Of a DNA stretch of 64,000 nucleotides, positions 28,575 to 37,517 are shown one piece after another. Position 1 is the first letter of the stretch. The number at the start of each line of letters is the position of its first letter. The notes below the pieces were generated by a model that was not told the origin of the DNA, did no database searches, and worked only from the letters and a program-made list of their open reading frames with translations. Made by a program: the position numbers and the translations under genes. Source of the DNA: a marine gamma proteobacterium HTCC2089 (GTDB lineage: Bacteria; Pseudomonadota; Gammaproteobacteria; Pseudomonadales; Azotimanducaceae). Location: contig CAJJDH010000025.1 of assembly GCA_905182905.1 (NCBI GenBank), forward strand, positions 39,718 to 103,717. Reading direction: 5' to 3'.

Positions 28575-29054
28575 ATGACAGACTTCCATAATATTAAGAT
28601 GCTCGACATTCAAGGTGCTGAAGTAGACTTTGCCAACTACCAAGGCAAGGCTTGCCTAATAGTCAACGTCGCTAGTCGCTGAGGATTAACCTCACAGTAC
28701 GCCGGGTTGCGTACTCTACAAGAAGAATTTGCCGATCACCCCTTCGAGGTTCTCGCCTTTCCATGCAACCAATTCGGTGCACAGGAACCGGGTAGTAACG
28801 AAGAAGTGCTTGAGTTCGCGCAAACCAAATACAACGTTAACTTTCAAATGTTCAGCAAGATTGAAGTTAATGGCGCCAATGCATGTGATCTTTATCAATT
28901 CCTCAAAAGTGAAAAGGCAGACGAAGAAGGTAATTCTGATATTCCTTGGAACTTTGCGAAATTTTTGGTCAATAAAGACGGTGACGTGGTGGGTCGTTTC
29001 AGCCCCCAAACATCACCAGAAGAACTGACACAGATAATTTTGGAAGCTATCTAG
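28575..29054 (+). CDS. glutathione peroxidase, probable selenoprotein (in-frame TGA = Sec36)
   Basis: The frame from the ATG at 28575 (AGGAAA 6 bases upstream) encodes 159 residues of a GPx-family thiol peroxidase, interrupted by one TGA at 28680-28682. That TGA falls exactly at the peroxidatic position: NVASR-U-GLTSQY, where Cys-type homologues have NVASxCGLT. Downstream motifs are intact: FPCNQFG (Gln66), PWNFAKFLV (Trp125, Asn126) and RFSP, giving the catalytic tetrad Sec/Gln/Trp/Asn. Length is normal. Stem-loops directly after the TGA fit a bacterial SECIS. Naive calling would yield a 115-residue fragment from TTG at 28707. It reduces peroxides, using glutathione or thioredoxin. selA, selB, selC and selD would be needed elsewhere in the genome. 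Confidence 0.85.
28680..28715 (+). promoter_or_regulatory. candidate bacterial SECIS element
   Basis: The UGA codon itself starts a 5-bp stem UGAGG/CCUCA. Next to it AGTACGC (28696-28702) and GCGTACT (28709-28715) form a perfect 7-bp stem with a six-base loop CGGGTT. The loop guanines lie 22-24 bases after the UGA, inside the range known for SelB-binding bacterial SECIS hairpins, which have a G near the start of a small apical loop. Being inside the coding frame is normal for bacterial SECIS. Confidence 0.7.
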
Positions 29055-29066
29055 TACTCCTCTGCA

Positions 29067-29104
29067 AAGTAGCAGCGGGCACCACAATGTACCCGCTGCT
29101 ACTT
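29067..29104 (+). terminator. 13-bp perfect hairpin after the Sec-peroxidase
   Basis: AAGTAGCAGCGGG pairs perfectly with CCCGCTGCTACTT around a 12-base loop, 13 bp beyond the peroxidase stop. The T-tract is poor, but it is the likely transcript end. Confidence 0.6.
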
Positions 29105-29191
29105 GCGATGCTCGATTAAGCAAAATTCCCTAATTTTATAGCAATGTCTTATGCCTTATGCCTTATGCCCCTAGGGGAAACACGTTAAAGA

Positions 29192-29506
29192 ATGTTACAC
29201 ATAGTTTTACACTTTGCGGTACCAGCCATTGTCGCTCTAAAGTTTTTTAGTCAGCGTTGGCAGGTGGCTTACTTGGTTATGATGGCTACCATGTTGGTAG
29301 ATCTCGACCATTTATTCGCCGACCCCATTTATGATGCCAGCCGTTGCAGTATTGGTTTTCATCCACTGCATCAACCTTGGTTTATCGCGTTATATCTCGT
29401 TTTGTGCTTTTTCCCAAAAACTCGCCTTATAGGATTGGGGTTGATGATCCACATGCTCCTAGACTCGCTTGATTGCCAAGTAACTAACGGCATTTGGATT
29501 AACTAA
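29192..29506 (+). CDS. DUF6122-family small membrane protein
   Basis: A 104-residue, three- to four-helix membrane protein of the DUF6122 type. Visible are LHFAVPAIVAL at the start, a conserved MLVDLDHLFADP with acidic and His residues that could bind metal, FHPLHQPWFIALY, and GLMIHMLLDSLDC. The D..H and H..LD pattern recalls small membrane-bound metal-dependent hydrolases (inference). It lies alone after the peroxidase terminator. Three TTATGCC units and a CCCCTAGGGG palindrome precede it at 29149-29175. Confidence 0.75.
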   Translation: MLHIVLHFAVPAIVALKFFSQRWQVAYLVMMATMLVDLDHLFADPIYDASRCSIGFHPLHQPWFIALYLVLCFFPKTRLIGLGLMIHMLLDSLDCQVTNGIWIN

Positions 29507-29776
29507 CTCAGTTATTGCCTCTAGAATCATTTAAACCCTTACACCCAGTTAACGGCTTCAAACTCTGCCGCCGAACAGTCTCACTTCTGAAAATTGCACG
29601 CCGACTTTAGATCAGCCGCAGATCAAGACTGCAAAAGGTCATGATTGCTTTGTCAAAGTTTTGTTTTGGCCACACACCACTCAGTTCAGTCCAATAGAAA
29701 TGTTCAACATCCGAGACAAGAAGTTTGAGAAAAAAACTCTTACACTCGATGTCTTGATAATTAGGGATACGCGCCA

Positions 29777-30607
29777 ATGACAATTTTGCTCGACAAGCTA
29801 TGTTTTGGAGAAGGACCGCGCTGGCGCGAAGGTATGCTCTGGTTCTCGGATATGCATGCGCAAAAAGTGCTGAAAGTAGACCCTCAAGGCAACGTTGAAA
29901 CCGTGGTGGAACTCGACGATGACCAGCCTTCAGGACTCGGATGGCTGCCCAACGGTGACTTGCTAATCGTTGCAATGACTAAAAAACAGGTGCTGCGTTT
30001 CAATGGCAGTCAGTTAAGTGTTCACGCTGATCTTTCATCTTTAGCTAGCCATTTCTGTAACGACATGGTGGTGGATCATGTTGGGCGTGCCTATGTGGGC
30101 AACTTTGGATTCGACATTCACAATGGGGCGCAGCAATCAGCCGCGGAACTTATCTGCGTAGAAGTGGATGGCAGCGCCCGCTGTGTAGACGATGATTTAA
30201 TTTTCCCAAATGGTGCTGTTATTACCCCTGACAACAAAACTCTAATTGTCGCTGAAACTTTTGCCAGCAGACTCACAGCCTTTGACATTTTGGATAGCGG
30301 CGACCTAACCAACAAAAGAATCTGGGCGCAGTTACCAAAAGGCGCGGTGCCTGACGGCATTTGTTTAGATGCCGGAGGCGGTATATGGAGTGCCTCGCCT
30401 ACTTCGAATAATTGTATAAGGCAGATTGAGGGCGGCGAAGTGACCCATACTATTGAACTTGAACGCGGCGCCTTTGCGTGCATGATTGGCGAAGCCAACC
30501 TCTATATACTCACTTCAACAGTTTCTACGCCAGCGGCCTGCAAGGCCAACCAAGATGCCCGCATAGAAGTTTACCCAGCGCCATTTCGCGCCGCAGGATT
30601 ACCCTAA
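29777..30607 (+). CDS. SMP-30/gluconolactonase/LRE family protein
   Basis: A 276-residue six-bladed propeller. The family start GEGPRWREGMLWFSDM carries the metal-binding Glu (near residue 12), CNDMVVDHVGRAYVGNFGFD the central Asn/Asp, and VAETFASRLTAFDI with PDGICLDAGGGIW the late Asp. Members hydrolyse lactones with Ca or Zn. The substrate is not evident. It is followed after about 55 bp by an acyl-CoA dehydrogenase on the same strand. Confidence 0.87.
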   Translation: MTILLDKLCFGEGPRWREGMLWFSDMHAQKVLKVDPQGNVETVVELDDDQPSGLGWLPNGDLLIVAMTKKQVLRFNGSQLSVHADLSSLASHFCNDMVVDHVGRAYVGNFGFDIHNGAQQSAAELICVEVDGSARCVDDDLIFPNGAVITPDNKTLIVAETFASRLTAFDILDSGDLTNKRIWAQLPKGAVPDGICLDAGGGIWSASPTSNNCIRQIEGGEVTHTIELERGAFACMIGEANLYILTSTVSTPAACKANQDARIEVYPAPFRAAGLP

Positions 30608-30664
30608 ATCAACTAATCCCGCTAACGGCAAGATAAGTCCCAAATAGAAAAAATGAGATAAGAC

Positions 30665-31825
30665 ATGACCGACATTTTCGAAAATTATTCCTCACCTTGG
30701 TTAAACGAAGAACTCTTAGTACTACGAGACGCTGCAAGAAAATTCTTCACCACAGAACTTGGTCCCCATCAGGCACGTTGGGAAGAACAGGGCATGGTAG
30801 ACAGAGACGCTTGGACAAAAACCGGTGCAGCAGGCTTTTTGCTTGCGGAAATGCCTGTGGAATATGGTGGCAGTGGCGGAGACTATCGCCACGAAACGGT
30901 CATTATGGAAGAACAACTCCGAGCAGGCGCATCAGGTCTAGGCAGCCAAGTTCATAGCCAAATTGTTGCGCCTTATTTTTTGAACTACGGCACCGAAGAA
31001 CAAAAACAAAAGTGGCTGCCTAAGATGGCGACGGGGGAATGCGTTGGCGCAATTGCTATGACAGAACCTAATACGGGCTCAGACCTACAGGGTGTGCGTA
31101 CCACTGCTATCCGTGATGGCGACGAGTACGTTATTAACGGTTCAAAAACTTATATAAGCAACGGCCAGCATTGTGATTTGGTGATTTTGGTTGCGAAAAC
31201 CGACCCCACTCAAGGCGCCAAAGGTATTAGTTTGGTTGTTGTTGAAGCCAACACACCAGGATTCCAGCGAGGTCGAAATTTGAAGAAAATGGGCCAAGCG
31301 GCAGCGGATACGTCAGAACTGTTTTTTGAAGACTGCCGTGTTCCCGTGGGCAATTGCCTCGGCGACGAAGGCAAAGGTTTTGTTCAGCTTATGCAGCAAT
31401 TACCCCAAGAGCGCCTGAATATTGCACAAGCGGCCGTGGTCGAAATGGAGCGGGCCATTGCTATGACAATTGACTTCGTTAAGCAGCGCAAAGCTTTTGG
31501 TCAACGTGTACTCGACTTCCAAAACACCAAGTTTAAGTTAGCTGAATGCAAGACCGAGGCACTGATTGCTCGAACCTTTGTTGACCAATGCCTAGTTAAG
31601 CATATGGCTGGCGAGCTAGATGCCTCTACTGCTTCAATGGCCAAGTACTGGTGCACTGATAAGCAAAATCAAATTATCGACACCTGCCTACAGTTACATG
31701 GTGGCGCCGGCTATATGGAGGAGTACCCTATTTCTGGCATGTATAAAGATGCTCGAGTGCAGTCCATCTACGGCGGCACCAATGAGATTATGAAGGAATT
31801 GATTAGTCGGACACTAGACGCGTAG
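30665..31825 (+). CDS. acyl-CoA dehydrogenase
   Basis: A 386-residue FAD-dependent acyl-CoA dehydrogenase of the long-chain type. AMTEPNTGSDLQGVRT and INGSKTYISNG form the FAD/substrate region, and YGGTNEIMKELISR at the C-terminus holds the conserved arginine side of the FAD site and the glutamate region. It would introduce the 2,3 double bond in acyl-CoA and pass electrons to ETF. Possibly cotranscribed with the SMP-30 gene; a GGAAGG hairpin lies after it. Confidence 0.92.
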   Translation: MTDIFENYSSPWLNEELLVLRDAARKFFTTELGPHQARWEEQGMVDRDAWTKTGAAGFLLAEMPVEYGGSGGDYRHETVIMEEQLRAGASGLGSQVHSQIVAPYFLNYGTEEQKQKWLPKMATGECVGAIAMTEPNTGSDLQGVRTTAIRDGDEYVINGSKTYISNGQHCDLVILVAKTDPTQGAKGISLVVVEANTPGFQRGRNLKKMGQAAADTSELFFEDCRVPVGNCLGDEGKGFVQLMQQLPQERLNIAQAAVVEMERAIAMTIDFVKQRKAFGQRVLDFQNTKFKLAECKTEALIARTFVDQCLVKHMAGELDASTASMAKYWCTDKQNQIIDTCLQLHGGAGYMEEYPISGMYKDARVQSIYGGTNEIMKELISRTLDA

Positions 31826-31850
31826 ACAGTCATAAACAGATGATAATGGC

Positions 31851-31875
31851 GGAAGGTGGCCTATTAGCGCCTTCC
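31851..31875 (+). terminator. GGAAGG/CCTTCC hairpin after the acyl-CoA dehydrogenase
   Basis: GGAAGG (31851) and CCTTCC (31870) enclose a partly paired GGC/GC inner stem. It lies 25 bp after the dehydrogenase stop, with a pyrimidine-rich CAATCTCTTCT tail; a moderate intrinsic terminator. Confidence 0.5.
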
Positions 31876-31923
31876 CAATCTCTTCTGGCGAAGCTACCCC
31901 TAACATACAGAGCGGACATACCA

Positions 31924-32532
31924 ATGACATTTTTTAACAGTTTCAAGCAGCTTCGTTTAGTCACAAGCGCAGGCCTGCTGATTAGTGCTTTAGCTTTTAC
32001 TGCCAACACTCACGCTCAGTGGCAATTGGCAAATGACGTATCTCAACTCAATTTCATTTCCACCAAGGCCACTCATGTAGGCGAAGCACACACCTTTACT
32101 CAACTGCAAGGCAGCGTGAACGAGTCGGGCTTGGCACGCTTAAGTATTGATCTAAGCAGTGTTGAGACCATGATTCCCATTCGCAACGAACGCATGCAGG
32201 CAATGTTGTTTACGACCACCGCATTCCCTACAGCAGACTTTAGCGCGCAGGTAGACCTGGAGAATCTAAGTCAGATGAAAGTGGGGGATGTTGCAGATGC
32301 AACGTTGAACGGCCAGCTATCTTTCGGCCCAGCAACCTTGCCGCTAAGCGCGGATGTTAGAATCATTCGACTCCACAGCAGTTCGGTACAAATACAAACC
32401 CTTCGCCCCGTCATGCTCAATGCAACCACTCTAGGTGCTGCCGTTGGCGTCGAAAAACTACGCACAGCAGCTGGACTACCTTCAATTAGTCACAGCGTGC
32501 CGGTAACCTTTAGCCTGATCTTTAAAAAATAA
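31924..32532 (+). CDS. YceI-family periplasmic protein
   Basis: A 202-residue protein with a signal peptide (FKQLRLVTSAGLLISALAFT, cleaved near ANTHA-QW) and a YceI lipocalin-like barrel. Typical YceI features are the opening strand VSQLNFISTKATHVGEAHTF, a MIPIRNERMQAMLFTT segment (family VxIRDxHLxSxxF) and FSAQVDL. Family members bind isoprenoid lipids such as ubiquinone precursors. The frame is open upstream to 31840, but only the ATG at 31924 directly precedes the signal peptide, and the region before it contains the upstream terminator. Confidence 0.85.
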   Translation: MTFFNSFKQLRLVTSAGLLISALAFTANTHAQWQLANDVSQLNFISTKATHVGEAHTFTQLQGSVNESGLARLSIDLSSVETMIPIRNERMQAMLFTTTAFPTADFSAQVDLENLSQMKVGDVADATLNGQLSFGPATLPLSADVRIIRLHSSSVQIQTLRPVMLNATTLGAAVGVEKLRTAAGLPSISHSVPVTFSLIFKK

Positions 32533-32656
32533 AACCTTCGGGCCAATCCTGCGCAATTAGACACCATCCAGCAACATAGGTGTCAGCAACCAAATATCAG
32601 TCCACGGTAACGCGCTTTAGACCTATACTGCACTCCACCTTGTAAACGGCACCTAA

Positions 32657-33940
32657 ATGTATACCTACTGGAAATTCTATTGGCCGTTGGCATTAACTGG
32701 TGTGGGAATGGTGCTGTCGCTGCAATTCCAAAACGCCACCCTTGCGCAATATCCTGAGGCTGTAACCGAGATCGCAATCTTGGCCTTGGCCTACGGTGTT
32801 TTTGGTACATTCAATGCGGGCATGCAGTTCATTGCCCAGTTATCAAATGTTTACGCTCGCAGCCCAGCAGCCACCCAGCGTTCGTGGTTATTCGTACTCA
32901 TAATCAGCTTTTGCATTATGTTGCCACTTGCACTCATCGCATTCACAGAAGCTGGCGCTTGGCTCATCGCTTACATATTCAGCATCGATGAAGCCATCGT
33001 TACGCGCGTAACCCATTACCTAGCACTTCTTTGCCCACTGATCGTACTTAACGGTCAACGCCACTATTTCTCAGGCTTAATGGTGCAATCTCGCCTCACG
33101 GGTTGGATGACCATATTCAACTTCGTTTACTTAGGTACGGTCATTGTGGCGCTGCTACTGGGGTTTGCGTTAGGCGCCAAGCCCGTCTACGTAGTAGTAG
33201 GTGCTGAAACGGTAGGCGTAATTCTCCTATTGGGTTTACTACTCTACGCGCGCTATCGCCTTTATGTACCCCCAGAGCATCACGAGCACGAGGACGTAAC
33301 CTATAAAGAACTAATGAAATTTTTTATACCAGTGTCCACTACCGGCGTTATGTTTGCATTGAGCAGACCCATACTATTTGCATTTGTCGCTCGCGCACCT
33401 GACGGCATCTTAGCGATTGCCGCCCTCAGAGTGGCGTTTGATTTCAGCATGGTATTTCAACAGGCCGCTAATCAGTTCCGTCACTTTTTCATAACTTTTG
33501 GCTTTGATGACATTGAGCGCAAGAAGAAGTTCCTCACTCTAATCACCATAGGTCTAACCGCCATTATGTTGGTATTTGCAGTCACGCCGTTATCCACCTT
33601 GCTTTGGGTAGACGTGGTTGGCTTACCCGATGATTTGGTCATGATTGCAAGAGACGCTTCGCTGATTATGTGTCTAATGCCGGCAATTATTATTTATCGG
33701 AACTTTCACCATGGTCGGCTCATGATGAGCCGCAAAACTGGCGGCATGGCCTACGGCAGTATTCTTCGCGTTATCGGCATTTACGCATCCGCACAAATAC
33801 TTTTCAGCCTAGATTTGCTCAATCACATTACGGCAACCTTTATCTTAATTTTGGGGTTTGTCATCGAAGCTATTGTGGCACGCCAATCGAGCATCCAAGT
33901 GGTCGCCAAAGAACGAATATTAAACAACGAGACCCCCTGA
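32657..33940 (+). CDS. MOP-superfamily (MATE/ANKH-like) membrane exporter
   Basis: A 427-residue protein with about 12 hydrophobic segments. The opening YWKFYWPLALTGVGMVLSL and the internal two-fold layout (a second half starting KFFIPVSTTGVMFALSRPIL near 223) match flippase/exporter proteins of the MOP superfamily; the sequence recalls ANKH-like or multidrug members more than NorM. Substrate unknown. The gene is distinct from the MATE protein at 36005-37465. It is followed by a 76-bp gap and an alpha/beta hydrolase in the same direction. Confidence 0.65.
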   Translation: MYTYWKFYWPLALTGVGMVLSLQFQNATLAQYPEAVTEIAILALAYGVFGTFNAGMQFIAQLSNVYARSPAATQRSWLFVLIISFCIMLPLALIAFTEAGAWLIAYIFSIDEAIVTRVTHYLALLCPLIVLNGQRHYFSGLMVQSRLTGWMTIFNFVYLGTVIVALLLGFALGAKPVYVVVGAETVGVILLLGLLLYARYRLYVPPEHHEHEDVTYKELMKFFIPVSTTGVMFALSRPILFAFVARAPDGILAIAALRVAFDFSMVFQQAANQFRHFFITFGFDDIERKKKFLTLITIGLTAIMLVFAVTPLSTLLWVDVVGLPDDLVMIARDASLIMCLMPAIIIYRNFHHGRLMMSRKTGGMAYGSILRVIGIYASAQILFSLDLLNHITATFILILGFVIEAIVARQSSIQVVAKERILNNETP

Positions 33941-34016
33941 TTTATGAAAGCTTAAGGCAGATTGAGTCAACGTGTTTTATACTAGCGCCATGAATAGTTA
34001 GGAAAACGGAATTCAG

Positions 34017-34898
34017 ATGACCACTATGCTTGGGCCAACATCACATACTTACTTCTCACAAAGATTACGCCTGCACTACGTAGACTGGGGTAATCCCGAT
34101 GCACCTCCCATGATTTTGATTCACGGTGGACGCGATCATTGTCGTAATTGGGACTGGGTTGCAGAACACTTCCGCCACGACTATCACATCATTGCCCCAG
34201 ACTTGCGCGGTCATGGCGACAGCCAATGGCTGGAAGGTGGCTCGTACAACCAAATTGACTATGTCTACGACATCGCCCAATTGCTGCAACAAAAGCAAAT
34301 GGAAAAAGTAACCGTCATTGGTCATTCACTAGGTGGCTCAATTTCGACACTGTACACCGCCCTGCACCCAGAAAAGGTCAACAAACTTGTTGCCATCGAA
34401 GGTATGGGCCCCCCGCCCAAAATGATCGAAGAGCGCATCAATCAGCCCATAAGCAAACGTTTGCACAACTGGATGAATGATCTGCGTAAATCTTCAGGGC
34501 GTTTGCCTCGCCGCTATCAGACTTTGGAAGAAGCATTCCAGCGTATGCAAGCTGAAAACCCTCACTTGTCTGAGGATCAAGCTCGACACCTAACCATTCA
34601 CGGCAGCAACCAAAACGAAGATGGTACGTTCAGCTGGAAGTTTGACAATTATGTACGAAACTTTGCACCTATCGGGGTGCCCTTTGAAGAGATGGCCAAA
34701 CTATATGGAGACATCACCTGCCCTACGCTACTAGTGCGCGGCTTGGAGTCATGGGCATCGGACCCCATCGCGGACGGTCGCACCAAGGCTTTCAACTGTG
34801 AACTTGAAGTTGAGGCTTTCGCTGATGCAGGTCACTGGGTACATCATGATCAGCTCGATGGCTTTGTGCAGCGCGTGAAGACCTTTTTAGCAGACTAA
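34017..34898 (+). CDS. alpha/beta hydrolase (epoxide-hydrolase/dehalogenase fold)
   Basis: A 293-residue hydrolase. The oxyanion region ILIHGGRDHCRNWDW, then APDLRGHGDS, the nucleophile elbow GHSLGGS (Ser near 105) and a C-terminal DAGHWVHHDQ histidine form a Ser-Asp-His triad, so it is an ester or C-C hydrolase rather than a dehalogenase (which would have Asp). It lies 3 bp upstream of a CinA-like/nucleotidylyltransferase fusion and so is cotranscribed with it. Confidence 0.87.
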   Translation: MTTMLGPTSHTYFSQRLRLHYVDWGNPDAPPMILIHGGRDHCRNWDWVAEHFRHDYHIIAPDLRGHGDSQWLEGGSYNQIDYVYDIAQLLQQKQMEKVTVIGHSLGGSISTLYTALHPEKVNKLVAIEGMGPPPKMIEERINQPISKRLHNWMNDLRKSSGRLPRRYQTLEEAFQRMQAENPHLSEDQARHLTIHGSNQNEDGTFSWKFDNYVRNFAPIGVPFEEMAKLYGDITCPTLLVRGLESWASDPIADGRTKAFNCELEVEAFADAGHWVHHDQLDGFVQRVKTFLAD

Positions 34899-34901
34899 AC
34901 T

Positions 34902-36011
34902 ATGCATGCTCTCGCACCCAAACTGCACGCCTCTCCGTGGCAAGGCGTGTTCTATATTACTGGAGGCGGCGCTTCACTAATAAGTCAATTGTTAGAGGTG
35001 CCCGGCGCATCTAGTACTGTCTTGGAAGCAAGCGTTCCGTACGCAGAAAAGTCACTGGCCCAAATATTGGGCAAAGCACCAGAACAAGCGGTAGCCACGG
35101 CTACTGCCCGCGCACTGGCTATGGCGGCTTACAAACAAGCTTGCGCATTGGCGGACGGCCAAAATTTTGGCTTTGGTGCCAGTGCAAGCCTGGTAACCAA
35201 TCGGCTAAAAAAAGGCCAGACCCGCGCCCACTGGACCATTCAATCCGCAGAATTCACTCATTCATTTAGCCTCTTACTAGATTCTCAGCAATCTAGGCAG
35301 GAACAAGAGGCGCATCTCACTCAGGCATTTTGGCAAAGTATCGGCTGGGCTTTGCTCAACCCAGCCCAAGCCGCTGACTCGCTACAACCCTCAATAGAAA
35401 AGCACAGTCACGTTGCCCAGCAACAGTGGCTGCCGTTACTGCAGGCTTTGCCACATACTTGGTGCACCGGAGACCACGATGGCAAATTATTGCTTCCCGG
35501 CTCTTTCAACCCAATCCACCAAGGCCATGAGGACATGCTCAAAGTCGCCGAGTCTCTAACCGGACGTACGGGCGCATTTGAGCTTACTCTGCGCAATGCT
35601 GACAAACCCGATATCGACTTTTTGAGTGCCTCTGAGCGCCTAGCAAACATTACATCCCACGACGTATGGCTGACCAACTTGACCAATTTTGCCGAGAAAG
35701 CCGCCGCGTTTCCGGGCACAACATTCGCGTTGGGGACGGATACACTTGCGCGCATTGGTGAGCTGCGCTTCTACGCTAACGATGAGGGTCAGCGCACTCA
35801 GGCACTAGCGGCCCTTACAGAACTTAACACCAAGTTTTTAGTTTTTGGTCGGGTGGACGGCGAGCGCTTTATTGCTTTAGAAGATTTGCACCTACCACCG
35901 GCACTTGCGCAGCTATGCCAAGGTGTACCCGCGGACCTCTACCGTAACGACAGCACATCATCGGCTATTCGCTTAGCCTCCCGCGAAGACGAGCAATCGT
36001 CTGATTACTGA
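34902..36011 (+). CDS. CinA C-terminal-like domain fused to a nucleotidylyltransferase
   Basis: A 369-residue two-domain protein. Residues about 14-160 resemble the CinA C-terminal/PncC fold (YITGGGASLISQLLEVPGAS, then VPYAEKSL and a GFGASASL loop), the NMN deamidase type. Residues about 195-360 are an HIGH-type nucleotidylyltransferase: PGSFNPIHQGH (199-209), and STSSAIR near the end corresponds to ISSTxxR. The second half resembles NMN/nicotinate-mononucleotide adenylyltransferases, so a role in pyridine nucleotide salvage or repair is plausible (inference). It overlaps the convergent MATE gene by 7 bp. Confidence 0.8.
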   Translation: MHALAPKLHASPWQGVFYITGGGASLISQLLEVPGASSTVLEASVPYAEKSLAQILGKAPEQAVATATARALAMAAYKQACALADGQNFGFGASASLVTNRLKKGQTRAHWTIQSAEFTHSFSLLLDSQQSRQEQEAHLTQAFWQSIGWALLNPAQAADSLQPSIEKHSHVAQQQWLPLLQALPHTWCTGDHDGKLLLPGSFNPIHQGHEDMLKVAESLTGRTGAFELTLRNADKPDIDFLSASERLANITSHDVWLTNLTNFAEKAAAFPGTTFALGTDTLARIGELRFYANDEGQRTQALAALTELNTKFLVFGRVDGERFIALEDLHLPPALAQLCQGVPADLYRNDSTSSAIRLASREDEQSSDY

Positions 36012-37465
36012 CCTGTATATGAGTCTGGCACTATGGTCTTCCAGCGCCCTTGGCGAAAACGCCAAATCAGCATAATACTCTTAAGCACATAGTCACCAAC
36101 CAGTGCTGCGTAAACCCAGACCACTGGTGCACCCAAATACGCAGCAATTGCAGCTAAGCCACAACGCATGACCAACAGACCTAGCACGGTAGTGACCAAG
36201 GGGAAGCGAGTATCTCCAGCACCACGCAAAGCACCACCGATGGCAAATTCCACTGCCAGCAGCGGCATCATTGCGCCTAAAACATAGATGAATTGCACGG
36301 TATAGATAATGGTCTGGGGGCCATCGCCAATAAAATACTCAGCTAATTCTTGGGCAAAGGCAATTACCAACAAGCCTACTGAACCCATGGAAACCACAGC
36401 CAACCATAACGAACGCCAACCACTACGAGCCGCGCCATCAAAATCTTTCGCGCCCAAGTGCTGACCAACCAAGGTAGATCCAGCTATGGAAAAACCAAAG
36501 CCAATGGTCATACACACAGCCAAAATATTTACCCCGATGTTATAAGCCGCAAACGCTTCCGTGCCGTAATTGTTGCCGATAACAATTAGGAAGATGAAAA
36601 AGCCCAACTGAAAAACACCCTGCTCCAACGCCGCTGGATAACCGATATCTAACAACTGTCGCAAACGGGCCTTGCGCCACCAACCGTTGACCACGTGACG
36701 TACACGGAATTTCTGCTTCACCCACAAAATTAGCTGGACCAAGGAACCTATAGTAAACGCAATACCCGCTGCCGCAGCAGCGCCTGCAACACCCATTTGC
36801 GGCATACCCCAATGGCCAAAGATAAATGCATAAAGCAGGGGTAGGTTGATCAAGTTAACGCCGCCGCTGATCCACAATGGTGTCCAAGCGTCGCCTGAAG
36901 CACGCAGAGCCGCACCCAGTATCAACATTCCAGCAAATGCCACGTTAAAGAATGCTAACAAACGAATATTTTCAGTGGCCATAGCCAACGTCTGGGCATC
37001 TAAACCAAAAACCCCAGCCATAGAATCGGCAAAGAAAAAACCTAAGGTGGCAACGACCAATGACAAAGCACCACCTAAAACTAGGGATGCCATAGTCACA
37101 CGGCTGGCTTCCTCGTAATCCCCTGCACCCCAAGCTCGCGCCACCAGCGCAGTGGTACCGGCGCTGACGGCCATCAAGATAGCCAACATCGCAAACATCA
37201 CACGTTGCCCAGCACCGACGGCAGCCAGTGCTTGAGGACCTAGCTCACCGACAAATTTCGTTTGTACCATGCCGACAATAGTGTAGCTCAAGTTACCTAG
37301 AATACTGGGCAAAGCCAGCTGCCAAATAGATGGACGCTGGTACTCTGGGGAAGTTTCATCTTCTGGGGCAGATACCCCATCAGGTGAAGTACTCAAAGAA
37401 GCAACGCCAATATCACTATCCTGATCATTCTTATCTTCATTCTTATTCGGAATTTCGTCTGTCAC
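36005..37465 (-). CDS. MATE-family efflux transporter
   Basis: A 486-residue MATE exporter with about 12 membrane segments and a polar, acidic N-terminus of about 45 residues. Support: LALPSILGNLSYTIVGMVQTKFVG opens the domain, AVSAGTTALVARAWGAGD is a typical MATE loop, and the second half repeats the layout with GSTLVGQHLGAKD. Such carriers export organic cations or drugs using sodium or proton gradients. It is divergent from a crotonase gene (52 bp between starts). Confidence 0.92.
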   Translation of the reverse strand: MTDEIPNKNEDKNDQDSDIGVASLSTSPDGVSAPEDETSPEYQRPSIWQLALPSILGNLSYTIVGMVQTKFVGELGPQALAAVGAGQRVMFAMLAILMAVSAGTTALVARAWGAGDYEEASRVTMASLVLGGALSLVVATLGFFFADSMAGVFGLDAQTLAMATENIRLLAFFNVAFAGMLILGAALRASGDAWTPLWISGGVNLINLPLLYAFIFGHWGMPQMGVAGAAAAAGIAFTIGSLVQLILWVKQKFRVRHVVNGWWRKARLRQLLDIGYPAALEQGVFQLGFFIFLIVIGNNYGTEAFAAYNIGVNILAVCMTIGFGFSIAGSTLVGQHLGAKDFDGAARSGWRSLWLAVVSMGSVGLLVIAFAQELAEYFIGDGPQTIIYTVQFIYVLGAMMPLLAVEFAIGGALRGAGDTRFPLVTTVLGLLVMRCGLAAIAAYLGAPVVWVYAALVGDYVLKSIMLIWRFRQGRWKTIVPDSYTGQ

Positions 37466-37517
37466 AGATATCGCAAACCTTTGTTAGTATCCCTACCTAA
37501 ATTAAGGAAGAGATTCT

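Noticed and set aside
28707..29054. A 115-residue peroxidase starting at TTG
   Set aside because: It is the part of the Sec-peroxidase after its TGA codon; it lacks the active site and its TTG has no ribosome site.
28575..29054. GPx read as a pseudogene broken by a nonsense mutation
   Set aside because: A single TGA at exactly the catalytic position, with a perfect hairpin behind it and no other lesion, is better explained by selenocysteine. Resequencing or a search for sel genes would settle it.
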